Below, in pieces: positions 8,402 to 17,563 of a DNA stretch of 64,000 bases. Numbering within the stretch: the first letter of the stretch is position 1; every line of letters begins with the position of its first letter. The stretch covers positions 1-64,000 of the forward strand of contig JAGUXT010000032.1 of the NCBI GenBank assembly GCA_020061705.1, given 5' to 3'. The DNA is from Halothiobacillus sp. Lineage in GTDB: Bacteria > Pseudomonadota > Gammaproteobacteria > Halothiobacillales > Halothiobacillaceae. The notes beneath the pieces were generated by a model. That model was given only the letters and a program-made list of their open reading frames with translations, searched no databases and was not told the DNA's origin. The translations under genes and the position numbers were made by a program.

Positions 8402-11400
8402 TGCCCGTACTGAATGTGTTGCACCGCCTGCTGCTTCAAGGAAGCCTTGAAAAGCGCATTCGCCTCGCCGCCTTCGGCCTGTCCATGCTGCTGCTCGCTA
8501 TCTTTGGCGTGGTGGCCATGTGGACACAAATGATTCACACACAAAAAGAACAGCATGATGCTCAGGAAACCACCCTGCGACTTTTAAGTGGCCAATTGTA
8601 TTTCGGCCTTGAACACCGGCTTAACGTCATGAAAAAGCTTGGCAACAACCCGATTCTTTGGACGGCCATCTCCGACGCTCACGAGCGTGAGGACTATTTA
8701 AAGAACTTACTCGCAAGCCATAACATCAGTCATGACGATGTCATGCCCATCAGCCTTTTTGACTATCACGGACGCTGGATTTGCGGGGAATACACTCAAG
8801 GGATGCCTGCGGCGAACGCGCCCGACGCATTAGTTAATAGAGCACTGAAATCACGACAACCCAAGAGCGCGCTGATTCTCGGCAATTCACCACACCTGCT
8901 GCTGGCCTTTCCTGTGAACACCCCCTACACCGAGGGAAGCATTGGCGTGCTACTTGGCAACCTATTGTTGGACGAGTTATTTGGACACCCTCTTAGCAAC
9001 CTGAGTGATGGACTGGGCTATGTGATCCGCATCAACGACGAGGTGCTATTCACGTCTTCGCCCCTGAGCACACAACGCCATTATCCAATAACTTCCACAC
9101 TGATCCACCCGGACTTTCCGGAACTATTCCAGATTCAGATTGAGCTATTTGGTACCCGATCCGCCTGGCATAACCTGTTGGTCAAGCAAGGGCTCTTGTT
9201 TCTTCTTACCGTTGTAATTTTAACCGGGGGCATCTGGTTGATCGCTGGCCTGCTGGCACGCGGACTCACCCGGCGACTTAGGCGGCTGACCGATGCCATC
9301 AGTACCCTTCCCCGGCCACAGGGTAGACAGATCCCGCTGGACGCGAGAGGCGACGAAATCAGCCTGCTGGCGCAAGCACTCAAAGATGCGCTGACCAAGC
9401 AGGAAGACATGACCGCGCGCCTGGAAGATTTGGTGGCCGCGCGCACCCGCGAGCTGAGCGTCAGCCAGGAGCGCTATCGACTGGTGATCAAGGCCAGCCA
9501 GGATGGCATCTACGACTGGAATATCATCACGGGCGAGTGTTTCTTTTCGTCGCGCTGGAAATCCATGCTCGGTTATGGCGAAGACGAGCTGAGCGATGCC
9601 TTCGAAACCTTTGCCGGGCGTCTGCACCCGGACGACAAGGCAAACATACTTAGCAAACTCGACGCGCATCTGCAGGGCGACGACAGCACGCTCTCACAAA
9701 CCGAATTCCGCCTGCGCCACAAGGACGGCTCCTGGCGCTGGATTTACTCGCGCGGCATCGTGCTGCGCGATGCTGAGGGCACGCCCTATCGCATGGCGGG
9801 TTCGAATTCCGACATCACCGAACGCAAAAAGGACGAAGCCACCCTGCGTAAGCTGTATACCGCGATTGAGCAGGCGCCGGCCACGGTGGTGATCGCCAAT
9901 CTGGATGCCAGTATCGAATATGTCAATCCACGCTTTACCCAGATCACTGGCTACACAGCAGAAGAGGCGCAAGGTCAAAATCCGCGCATTTTGCAATCCG
10001 GGCACACCAGCAAGGAAAGCTATCAGCAGATGTGGGGTGCGCTGACACATGGGCGCGTGTGGCAAGGCGAGCTGGAAAACAGGCGCAAGAATGGTGAGTT
10101 TTACTGGGAAGACATCCAGATTGCTCCGGTCAAGGATGCTGCAGGTGTCACCACGCACTATGTTGCAGTCAAGATCGACATCACCAAACGCAAACACATG
10201 GAACAGAAACTGGTCGAAAATGAGGCCAAGTATCGCGCCCTGTTTGAAAACAGCCTGTTCCCCACTCTGATGACCGACCCGGTCGCGGGACGGATTCTGG
10301 CCGCCAACCAGGCCGCGCTGGACTTGTTTGGCGCCAGCGAGGATGAATTGCGCGCACGCCCACGCAGTGAACTGATGGACATGAGCGACCCACGCTTGCA
10401 GGTCGCCATTGCTCAGCGCACACAGGTCGGACGCTTTCAGGGCGAGCTGACCGTGTTGGGGCCGAATGGCAGTAAAGTCCCTGTTGAACTTTCATCTGCG
10501 ACTTTCAAAGGCGCGGACGGACGGCTTTTATCGAACATGGTGATTCGTGACCTGACCGCAATCAAACGCAATGAAGAGAGTCTGCGTCTGGCAGCAAACG
10601 TGTTCACCCATGCCCATGAGAGCATCATCATTGCCGATGCCGAAGCCAGGATTATCGATGTCAACGCCACCTTCACCCAGATCACCGGCTATACCCGCGA
10701 CGAGGTTTTAGGCCAAAGCCCGCACATTCTCAGCTCTGGGCAGCAGGATGCCGCGTTCTATGAATCCATGTGGCGCAAAATCCGCGAAACGGACTTCTGG
10801 CAGGGCGAAGTATGGAATCGACGCAAGGATGGCTCATTTTATGCCGAATGGCTCACCATCTGCAGCATCCGCGACAGCCGGAACCAGATCACGAACTACC
10901 TCGCCATTTTCTCGGATGTCACCGAGCAAAAAGAGCATCAGCGCTACATCGAACATATCGCGCACTATGATGCCCTGACCGGCCTGCCCAATCGTGTGCT
11001 TTTGCGCGATCGCTTAACGCAGAGCATGGCCTCGGCAGTGCGCCATAATCGCCCGCTGGCCGTCGCCTACCTCGACCTGGATGGCTTCAAGACCATCAAC
11101 GACAGTCATGGTCACAGCGTGGGCGACAAGCTGCTCACACAGGTCGCCAACAGAATGAAACTGGCGGTACGCTATGGCGACACGGTCGCGCGCATGGGCG
11201 GTGATGAGTTTGTCGCCGTGTTGCAGGATCTGGAGGGAATCAACAGCAGCGTAGCCCTTGTCCTGCGCTTGCTGAGCGCTGCGTCCCAGCCGGTCGAAAT
11301 CAACGGTTTGAGTATGCGTGTATCGGCCAGTATCGGCGTGGCCTATTTCCCGCAACAGGACGATGTCGATGCCGACCAGCTTTTGCGCCAGGCCGACCAG

Positions 11401-12633
11401 GCCATGTATCAGGCCAAACAGGCTGGAAAAAATCGCTACCTTGTGTTTGATGCCGAGCAGGATCGCAGCGTGCGCGGGCACCACGCGAGACTGACCCGAC
11501 TGCAAGAAGCCATGAGTCGACAGGAGTTCAAGCTGCACTACCAGCCCAAGGTGAATATGCGCAGTGGCGAGGTGATCGGCGCAGAGGCACTTATTCGCTG
11601 GCACGACCCGCAACGCGGCCTGCTGGCGCCCGCCGACTTCTTGAGCACCATCGAAGGTAGTCCTCTGTCCATGGATCTGGGCGAGTGGGTGATCGAAAGT
11701 ACGCTGGCGCAGATGGCGACTTGGCGCGCGCTTGGGCTTAACCTTGCCGTCAGCGTCAATGTTGGCGCGCACCAGCTCCAGCACAAGGACTTTATCAGCC
11801 GCTTGCGCCAGATTATGGCGCGCTACCCTGAAGTCAGCCCTGAATTCCTTGAACTTGAAGTGCTAGAATCCAGCGCACTGGAAGATCTTGAGCTTGTCTC
11901 CTCTGTCATTAATGCCTGCCGCGAACTCGGGATCGGCTTTGCCTTGGACGACTTCGGCACAGGCTACTCTTCGCTGACCTACCTGAAGCGACTGCCAGCC
12001 AAAACCCTCAAGATTGATCAAAGTTTTGTGCATGACATGCTGGACGACACCGAAGACCTGGCGATTATCGAGGGTGTCTTGAGCCTGGCCGATGCGTTTC
12101 ACCGCCAAATCATCGCCGAAGGCGTGGAAACCCGCGCGCATGGTGCCATGTTGCTTCGTCTGGGGTGCGAGCAGGCTCAGGGCTATGCCATCGCCCACCC
12201 CATGCCTGCGGATGAAATGATCGACTGGATGGCAAACTGGCATCCCTACCCGGAATGGGTAAGCGTGCAACAAATGCGGCATGAAGATCTGCACATCCTG
12301 TACGCCATTGTGGAGCATCGTTCATGGGTCAACGCTGTAATGCGACAGGTTCAGGACAAACCTAGCAAGACACCATGCATGGATGATTGCGCATGTCGTT
12401 TTGGAAAGTGGTTGCACACCGAGGGTCGCAGAAACCTTGCATTTAAGGACACATTGCTCGGCCTCGAAAACCTGCACAAGTCGATCCATGCCCAGGGGGC
12501 AAACCTTTTGCACTTGAAATATCAAGGACAAGGTGCAGAAGCACTCACCCAAGTGGATTCATTTATCAAGCAAAGCGACTCCTTGCTGGAGCAGGTATGG
12601 GCGCTGGAGCAACGATTGCGCTCCGGTGATTAG
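8401..12633 (+). CDS. Membrane PAS/GGDEF/EAL protein with C-terminal CZB zinc domain
   Basis: A giant (1410 residues) cyclic-di-GMP turnover protein. After a membrane helix near residues 20-45 comes a periplasmic sensor region (~45-265), a second helix (GLLFLLTVVILTGGIWLIAG), and a HAMP-like segment. Four PAS-type domains follow, at roughly 350-860. GGDEF is intact (RMGGDEFVAVL) and carries an RxxD inhibitory site (RYGD) five residues ahead. The EAL domain is intact (AEALIRW, DDFGTGYSSLTYLK, KIDQSF, AEGVETR). The last ~115 residues form a chemoreceptor-type zinc-binding (CZB) domain with His in VEHRSW, Cys in CRFGKWL and two His in LHKSIHAQG. The start at 8401 fits coupling; 8386 would add five residues. 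It probably integrates periplasmic, PAS ligand and zinc signals. Confidence 0.88.
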   Translation: MPVLNVLHRLLLQGSLEKRIRLAAFGLSMLLLAIFGVVAMWTQMIHTQKEQHDAQETTLRLLSGQLYFGLEHRLNVMKKLGNNPILWTAISDAHEREDYLKNLLASHNISHDDVMPISLFDYHGRWICGEYTQGMPAANAPDALVNRALKSRQPKSALILGNSPHLLLAFPVNTPYTEGSIGVLLGNLLLDELFGHPLSNLSDGLGYVIRINDEVLFTSSPLSTQRHYPITSTLIHPDFPELFQIQIELFGTRSAWHNLLVKQGLLFLLTVVILTGGIWLIAGLLARGLTRRLRRLTDAISTLPRPQGRQIPLDARGDEISLLAQALKDALTKQEDMTARLEDLVAARTRELSVSQERYRLVIKASQDGIYDWNIITGECFFSSRWKSMLGYGEDELSDAFETFAGRLHPDDKANILSKLDAHLQGDDSTLSQTEFRLRHKDGSWRWIYSRGIVLRDAEGTPYRMAGSNSDITERKKDEATLRKLYTAIEQAPATVVIANLDASIEYVNPRFTQITGYTAEEAQGQNPRILQSGHTSKESYQQMWGALTHGRVWQGELENRRKNGEFYWEDIQIAPVKDAAGVTTHYVAVKIDITKRKHMEQKLVENEAKYRALFENSLFPTLMTDPVAGRILAANQAALDLFGASEDELRARPRSELMDMSDPRLQVAIAQRTQVGRFQGELTVLGPNGSKVPVELSSATFKGADGRLLSNMVIRDLTAIKRNEESLRLAANVFTHAHESIIIADAEARIIDVNATFTQITGYTRDEVLGQSPHILSSGQQDAAFYESMWRKIRETDFWQGEVWNRRKDGSFYAEWLTICSIRDSRNQITNYLAIFSDVTEQKEHQRYIEHIAHYDALTGLPNRVLLRDRLTQSMASAVRHNRPLAVAYLDLDGFKTINDSHGHSVGDKLLTQVANRMKLAVRYGDTVARMGGDEFVAVLQDLEGINSSVALVLRLLSAASQPVEINGLSMRVSASIGVAYFPQQDDVDADQLLRQADQAMYQAKQAGKNRYLVFDAEQDRSVRGHHARLTRLQEAMSRQEFKLHYQPKVNMRSGEVIGAEALIRWHDPQRGLLAPADFLSTIEGSPLSMDLGEWVIESTLAQMATWRALGLNLAVSVNVGAHQLQHKDFISRLRQIMARYPEVSPEFLELEVLESSALEDLELVSSVINACRELGIGFALDDFGTGYSSLTYLKRLPAKTLKIDQSFVHDMLDDTEDLAIIEGVLSLADAFHRQIIAEGVETRAHGAMLLRLGCEQAQGYAIAHPMPADEMIDWMANWHPYPEWVSVQQMRHEDLHILYAIVEHRSWVNAVMRQVQDKPSKTPCMDDCACRFGKWLHTEGRRNLAFKDTLLGLENLHKSIHAQGANLLHLKYQGQGAEALTQVDSFIKQSDSLLEQVWALEQRLRSGD

Positions 12634-12645
12634 AGTTTCAGGCGG

Positions 12646-12751
12646 ATTAGGACTAATGCAAAATTGTTCCAGCAAGTCAAAACGCCGAAGACAGAAAACC
12701 TGGTACGGCAAGGCCTCTTTTATGCCTAGGGCTGTTTCGCCCAATTCCTAG
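12646..12751. repeat. MITE family A, copy 1 (diverged)
   Basis: A ~106-bp element with degenerate terminal inverted repeats (TTAGGACTAATGCAAAA at the left; its partner near 12737-12751). The core, containing TTCCAGCAAG and GTACGGCAAGGC, matches copies at 35268, 50479 and 60550. It starts 13 bases after the stop of the GGDEF/EAL gene. This is the most decayed of the four copies. Confidence 0.75.
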
Positions 12752-12830
12752 TTGATATTCAGCGGCCACCGGCGAGAAATAGCCCACAGGCTGCTATGCT
12801 TGCACTACCCCGACCACGGAGAACCCCCAC

Positions 12831-13403
12831 ATGAGTATCGCCCTGATTGTGACCCTCGCCCTGCTGGGCGCGCTGGTGCTGTATGGCATCATGATTTACA
12901 ACAACCTTGTCAGCCTGAAGCACGCAGTGAGCAAGGCTTGGGCGAATATCGACGTGTTGCTGAAACAGCGTCACGACGAATTGCCCAAGCTGGTGGAAAC
13001 CTGCCGCCAGTACATGAAATATGAGCAGGAAACGCTGGAACGGGTGATCCAGGCGCGCAGTCAAGTGCAGGCAGCGCGCGAGTCGCACGATATGGGCAGC
13101 CTCGGCCAGGCGGAAGGTGCGCTGCGCCTGGGGCTGGGCAATCTGTTCGCACTGGCTGAAGATTATCCCGAGTTGAAGGCCGATCAGACCTTCCAGCATC
13201 TGCAAACGCGTATTTCCGGGCTGGAAAATGCCATTGCCGACCGCCGCGAGTTCTACAACGAGGCCGTCAATGCCAATAACGTGCGTATCGAACAGTTCCC
13301 GGACGTGATTATCGCCAACAACTTTGGCTTCAAGGCCGCCGAATTACTTGAGTTCAGCGAAGCCGAAAAGGCCGATGTCGATATGCGCTCGCTGTTCACC
13401 TAA
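12831..13403 (+). CDS. lemA: LemA family protein
   Basis: A small membrane-anchored protein of unknown biochemical role. The N-terminal helix (residues 3-22, ALIVTLALLGALVLYGIMIY) is followed by the family hallmark YNNLVSLKHAVSKAWANIDVLL and a long helical region, VETCRQYMKYEQETLERV. 190 residues matches the family. It sits 3 bases from a GIDE-domain protein, a neighbourhood that recurs for lemA genes in bacteria. Confidence 0.9.
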   Translation: MSIALIVTLALLGALVLYGIMIYNNLVSLKHAVSKAWANIDVLLKQRHDELPKLVETCRQYMKYEQETLERVIQARSQVQAARESHDMGSLGQAEGALRLGLGNLFALAEDYPELKADQTFQHLQTRISGLENAIADRREFYNEAVNANNVRIEQFPDVIIANNFGFKAAELLEFSEAEKADVDMRSLFT

Positions 13404-13406
13404 ATC

Positions 13407-14300
13407 ATGGTGGACGACTTCGCGCCGCTGATGGCGGCGATCAAGGCCAACCCCGAAGTGGGGTTTTTCCTTGTATTCATCTTCGGTATCTCGGTGTTGG
13501 GCTTCGAGCGCTTTCTGCGCCTGCAAGCGCGGCGACGTTTGATGCAGGACACGCCCACGTCGCGCATTCGCTCGGCGGCGCAGGGGTATGTCGAGCTGGA
13601 AGGCTATGCCACGGCCTCGCCATCCTCGCCGGTTTTCTCTCCCCTCACGCATACCGAATGCGTCTGGTATCAGTTCAAGGTTGAAGAACGCGAAACGGAT
13701 AACAAGGGCAACACGCACTGGAGAACCGTGCGCAGCGGCACCAGTTCGCATCTGTTTTTACTCGACGACAACACCGGCGAGTGCGTGATCGACCCCGACA
13801 AGGCCGTGGTTGAACCTGCGCACAAAAAGGTCTGGCAAACGGGCGATTACCGCTACACCGAAGAGCTGATTCACCCGCTTGAACAGCTGTACGCCCTCGG
13901 TTGGCTGAGAAGCTATGAGCCAATGCAAAGCAGCCCGCACGACTGGATACGCGACGAGGTGATCGCCTGGAAATCCGACCCTGCCAAGCGCAGACAATTT
14001 GATGCAGATGGCGACGGCGAACTGAATGCGGAAGAGTTCTCCGCCCTGCGCGCAGAGGCCGAGCGCTCTGCACTGGTGGCGTACCAGAATGAACAACACG
14101 AGCGCAGTCTTGCCGGGCAAACCCACATGCTCAACGCCGGTGACCCGCATGGCCGCCCGCTACTGCTTTCCACCCATCCGCAACACAAGCTGGCCGAGCG
14201 TCTGCGCCTGCACGCATGGTTCTGGCTGGCGGGTGCATTAGCTGCGCTGGGGTTGTTTGTGTATCTTGTCACCGATCACATCCCTTCGACCATGTTGTAG
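13407..14300 (+). CDS. GIDE-domain membrane protein with EF-hand loop
   Basis: A membrane protein related to the bacterial GIDE family (annotated as E3-ligase-like from its eukaryotic MUL1 relatives). There is one transmembrane segment near each end (residues 18-35 and 271-292). The middle part, including TECVWYQFKVEERE and the run SSHLFLLDDNTGECVIDP, is the GIDE core. No RING finger is present, so ligase activity is not expected. Unusually, residues around 195-207 read DADGDGELNAEEF, a canonical calcium-binding EF-hand loop. With lemA upstream and xthA 6 bases downstream it probably forms one operon. Confidence 0.78.
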   Translation: MVDDFAPLMAAIKANPEVGFFLVFIFGISVLGFERFLRLQARRRLMQDTPTSRIRSAAQGYVELEGYATASPSSPVFSPLTHTECVWYQFKVEERETDNKGNTHWRTVRSGTSSHLFLLDDNTGECVIDPDKAVVEPAHKKVWQTGDYRYTEELIHPLEQLYALGWLRSYEPMQSSPHDWIRDEVIAWKSDPAKRRQFDADGDGELNAEEFSALRAEAERSALVAYQNEQHERSLAGQTHMLNAGDPHGRPLLLSTHPQHKLAERLRLHAWFWLAGALAALGLFVYLVTDHIPSTML

Positions 14301-14306
14301 CCACCG

Positions 14307-15071
14307 ATGAAAATAGCCACCTGGAACGTCAATTCGTTGCGCGTGCGCCTGCCGCATGTGCTCGACTGGCTCAAAACCGAACAACCCGATGTGCTGGCCT
14401 TGCAGGAAATCAAGCTGGTTGATGAGCTGTTTCCACATGATGCGCTACGCGATGCGGGCTATACCTGCGTGGTCTCCGGCCAACCGACCTACAACGGCGT
14501 GGCCGTGCTGGCACGCCAGCCAATGCGCGACGTCGTGACCGATATTCCGGGCTTCGATGACCCACAGCGCCGCGTGCTGGCCGTCACCATCGACGACGTG
14601 CGCGTGGTGAATCTGTACGTGGTCAACGGCGAGGCCGTGGGCTCGGAAAAATACGCCTACAAGTTGGCCTGGCTGGATGCACTGGCCGCTTGGCTTGCCG
14701 AAGAAAGCGCGCGCCATCCCAGGCTGGTGGTTCTCGGCGACTTCAATATCGCGCCGGATGATCGGGATGTGTTTGATCCGGCCAAATGGGAAGGCAAGAT
14801 TCTTTGCTCCGAGCCCGAACGCGCTGCGCTGGCGCGCCTGCATGAACTGGGGCTGGTTGATGTATTCCGCCAGTTCGAGCAGGAAGAAAAAACCTTCAGC
14901 TGGTGGGATTACCGCATGAACGGCTTCAAACGCAATCTCGGCCTGCGCATCGACCTGATTCTGGCCAGCCCAAGCATGGCCGAACAATGCCGCGCCAGCT
15001 ACGTGGACAAAACCCCGCGCGGCTGGGAACGCCCCTCCGATCATGCGCCCGTGATTGCCGAATTTGCCTGA
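14307..15071 (+). CDS. xthA: Exodeoxyribonuclease III
   Basis: An AP endonuclease/3' exonuclease for base-excision repair. The order of motifs is typical: MKIATWNVNSLRVRL, LQEIKL with the metal-binding Glu, GDFNIAPDDRDVFDP, WWDYRM, and the closing SDHAPVIAEF. 254 residues is the usual size. Start ATG follows the preceding gene by 6 bases, so lemA-GIDE-xthA are probably cotranscribed. Confidence 0.92.
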   Translation: MKIATWNVNSLRVRLPHVLDWLKTEQPDVLALQEIKLVDELFPHDALRDAGYTCVVSGQPTYNGVAVLARQPMRDVVTDIPGFDDPQRRVLAVTIDDVRVVNLYVVNGEAVGSEKYAYKLAWLDALAAWLAEESARHPRLVVLGDFNIAPDDRDVFDPAKWEGKILCSEPERAALARLHELGLVDVFRQFEQEEKTFSWWDYRMNGFKRNLGLRIDLILASPSMAEQCRASYVDKTPRGWERPSDHAPVIAEFA

Positions 15072-15120
15072 GAACCTGCTTCGATCCCGCTGAATGCTTA
15101 CTGCACCCCTAAGGCCATCT

Positions 15121-15221
15121 TCTCCCCCCTTTGGAAAAGGGGGGCAGGGGGGATTTGAAGGTTGCGACCCATGCCAACACCGAAAAAATCCCCCTCAATC
15201 CCCCTTTTGCAAAGGGGGAGG
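15121..15221. repeat. CCCCCTTT-type inverted repeat, copy 2
   Basis: Arms at 15121-15157 (CTCCCCCCTTTGGAAAAGGGG and a G-rich tail) and 15186-15221 (C-rich stretch, then CCCTTTTGCAAAGGGGGAGG) can pair across a 28-base spacer. It matches the element at 6424-6526. The rest of the 15072-15357 gap shows no gene; the sequence right after the xthA stop (AGAACCTGCTT) resembles the end of the 4904/38173 repeat family. Confidence 0.7.
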
Positions 15222-15357
15222 CTATTTCGCCCGCGATCAACACGCATTCGCTCTATCCCAGACAGTCTATTTTTTTACCGATTCACAATCCAAAATACAT
15301 CGCGTACAGCGATAGTAAACCGGCTCAAACACCCAAACTAACCAAGACACACGCCCC

Positions 15358-16650
15358 ATGACCCAAGCCAGCACCGTTCCAGCCAACTCCACCCGCCGCG
15401 TGCTGTTCGCCAGCCTGATCGGCACCACCATCGAATTCTTCGATTTCTACATCTATGCCACGGCAGCGGCGCTGGTCTTTCCGCGTCTGTTTTTCCCCGA
15501 GTCCGACCCCACCACCGCTACTCTGCAATCGCTGGCGACCTTTGCCATCGCGTTTTTCGCCCGCCCGATTGGCGCGGCGCTGTTCGGACACTTTGGTGAC
15601 CGCATCGGGCGCAAAGCCACCCTGGTGGCCGCGCTATTGACCATGGGGCTGTCCACCGTCGCCATCGGCCTGTTGCCGACCTACGCCTCCATCGGCATTC
15701 TCGCGCCCATCCTGCTGGCTGTTTTCCGCTTCGGACAGGGACTCGGCCTTGGCGGCGAATGGGGCGGCGCCGTGTTGCTGGCCACCGAGAATGCTCCGCC
15801 GGGCAAGCGCGCCTGGTTCGGCATGTTCCCGCAACTTGGCGCACCGATTGGCTTCATTCTGTCCAGCATCACCTTTTTGCTGCTGACCGCCCTGCTCACC
15901 GACGAGCAGTTTTTCGAATTCGGCTGGCGCATTCCGTTTGTTGCCAGCGCCCTGCTGGTGCTGGTTGGCCTGTACGTGCGCCTGCGCATCACCGAAACCC
16001 CCGCCTTCACCGAGGCCATGGCGCAGGAAAAGCGCGTGCACTTTCCCGCTGCCAGCGTGTTTCGCGATCACTGGAAGGCGTTGATTCTTGGCACCGTCAT
16101 CGGCCTGTCAGCCTTCGTCACCTTTTACCTGATGACCGTGTTTGCCCTGACCTATGGCACCGCCAAAACCGGGCTGGGTTATAGCCGCGAAACCTTCCTC
16201 TTCGCCCAACTGTTCGGCATCCTGTTTTTCGCCATCACCATTCCAATCTCGGCGCTTCTGGCGGACAAATATGGTCGCCGCTCTACCCTGATTGTAGTCA
16301 CGCTGGCGATCTTCCTCTTCGGCTTTGCTCTCGCACCATTGTTTGGCTCGGGCTCCCTGACCGGCGTGGTGGTGTTTCTGGCACTGGGACTGGGGCTGAT
16401 GGGGATGACCTACGGGCCACTGGGCACGCTGCTCTCCGAACTGTTCCCCACCGCCGTGCGCTACACCGGCTCGTCGCTGGCCTTCAACCTGTCGGGCATC
16501 TTCGGCGCAGCACTGGCACCCTACATCGCCACCTGGCTGGCCAGCCACTACGGTTTGGCCTTTGTCGGCTACTACCTTTCCGCCGTTGCGCTGCTGACCC
16601 TGATCGGGTTGCTGCTGATGCAGGAGACACGCGACAAGGTGCTGGAGTAG
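15358..16650 (+). CDS. MFS transporter, metabolite:H+ symporter (MHS) type
   Basis: A 12-helix major-facilitator permease of the inner membrane. The start GTTIEFFDFYIYATAAALVF and the loop HFGDRIGRKATLV (the MFS A-motif) mark the MHS subfamily, which includes proline/betaine, shikimate and alpha-ketoglutarate carriers. 430 residues matches. The substrate cannot be told from sequence. It is convergent with the phosphatase-fold gene, 8 bases away. Confidence 0.85.
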   Translation: MTQASTVPANSTRRVLFASLIGTTIEFFDFYIYATAAALVFPRLFFPESDPTTATLQSLATFAIAFFARPIGAALFGHFGDRIGRKATLVAALLTMGLSTVAIGLLPTYASIGILAPILLAVFRFGQGLGLGGEWGGAVLLATENAPPGKRAWFGMFPQLGAPIGFILSSITFLLLTALLTDEQFFEFGWRIPFVASALLVLVGLYVRLRITETPAFTEAMAQEKRVHFPAASVFRDHWKALILGTVIGLSAFVTFYLMTVFALTYGTAKTGLGYSRETFLFAQLFGILFFAITIPISALLADKYGRRSTLIVVTLAIFLFGFALAPLFGSGSLTGVVVFLALGLGLMGMTYGPLGTLLSELFPTAVRYTGSSLAFNLSGIFGAALAPYIATWLASHYGLAFVGYYLSAVALLTLIGLLLMQETRDKVLE

Positions 16651-16658
16651 GTCACACT

Positions 16659-17402
16659 CTAGTGTTGGCACCCGGTACGCAGGGAGGCCTTTTCCGGCTT
16701 GCCCCAATCATTGCTGGGCACATCCAGATACGGTGCGGGGAACACTTGCTTGATCGTCGAAAACCCGGTCGGGATGTTCGAGTCAGGATTGGCGTAATCC
16801 ACCACCCAGAAATAGTCGTAATTATCGCCTGACCAGGTGGTCGGCACATCCGGCAACACATCAAGATTAAGCAACTGGCGCAGGGTGATTTTTTCCTGAG
16901 GAAAGGCCTTTTCCAGCGCCGCATTGGCGATATGCTTGTGCTCCCAGAACATGACCACCGTTTTGCCGTGCCAGCGCGGATTCGTCAGCACATCCTGTGC
17001 CGCCTGCTGGGTGCGCTGGTTCAATTGCAGCGTCACCGCGTGTTGATCCAAATGCGGCAATGGCACCACCGAATAGAGCTGCAAGGGCAGTCCCCAACTC
17101 TGTGCCGCCGGGCTCGCAAGCTCCAGCGTGTGCAGCGTGATTGCAAAAATACCACTCGGCGCCTCCGTATTGGCAAACAGGCTATTCGCCGCATCCTTGC
17201 CTAAATAGTTGGCGCGCAACGCCAGCGAGCGCTGCTGCCCCGCTGCACAAAGCTTGTACGCATCCAGTTTTTCACCATGCCGCAGAATAATGATGCGCGA
17301 AGGGCTGGCCTCCACCACCGGCGCGGCAATCAAACCCAACAATCCAACGCCCAGCAATGCCGCACCCAGACCCTTTTGAACCGATGTACCGAGTACCCGC
17401 AT
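16659..17402 (-). CDS. Exported histidine-phosphatase-superfamily protein
   Basis: A 247-residue secreted protein. The N-terminus has a hydrophobic signal sequence (about residues 10-33) ending at VVEASP. Just after it, IIILRHGEKLD contains the RHGE catalytic signature of the phosphoglycerate-mutase-like superfamily. FWEHKHIANAA supplies the second, C-terminal His of the fold. Start 17402 is chosen because AGGTGG stands 7 bases ahead; the frame stays open upstream to 17627 with no signal-like sequence. The substrate is unknown; broad periplasmic phosphatase activity is a reasonable guess. Confidence 0.72.
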   Translation of the reverse strand: MRVLGTSVQKGLGAALLGVGLLGLIAAPVVEASPSRIIILRHGEKLDAYKLCAAGQQRSLALRANYLGKDAANSLFANTEAPSGIFAITLHTLELASPAAQSWGLPLQLYSVVPLPHLDQHAVTLQLNQRTQQAAQDVLTNPRWHGKTVVMFWEHKHIANAALEKAFPQEKITLRQLLNLDVLPDVPTTWSGDNYDYFWVVDYANPDSNIPTGFSTIKQVFPAPYLDVPSNDWGKPEKASLRTGCQH

Positions 17403-17563
17403 AGCAATCCACCTCATGCCTTGTTGAAAAAACGCCGCCTTCCCCCAACGCAATGTAGCACCTTTTCCGTCATGCCTTTCCTGAGCGCCTCGGCATGGAC
17501 ATGCAGGAGGCTGGCGGTGACACCCCCGAGTCATTCCCGGGCAAAGGGCTGGCGTACAGGATG

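Noticed and set aside
15094-15361. Two short ORFs across the CCCCCTTT repeat
   Set aside because: They read through repeat arms and give low-complexity peptides.
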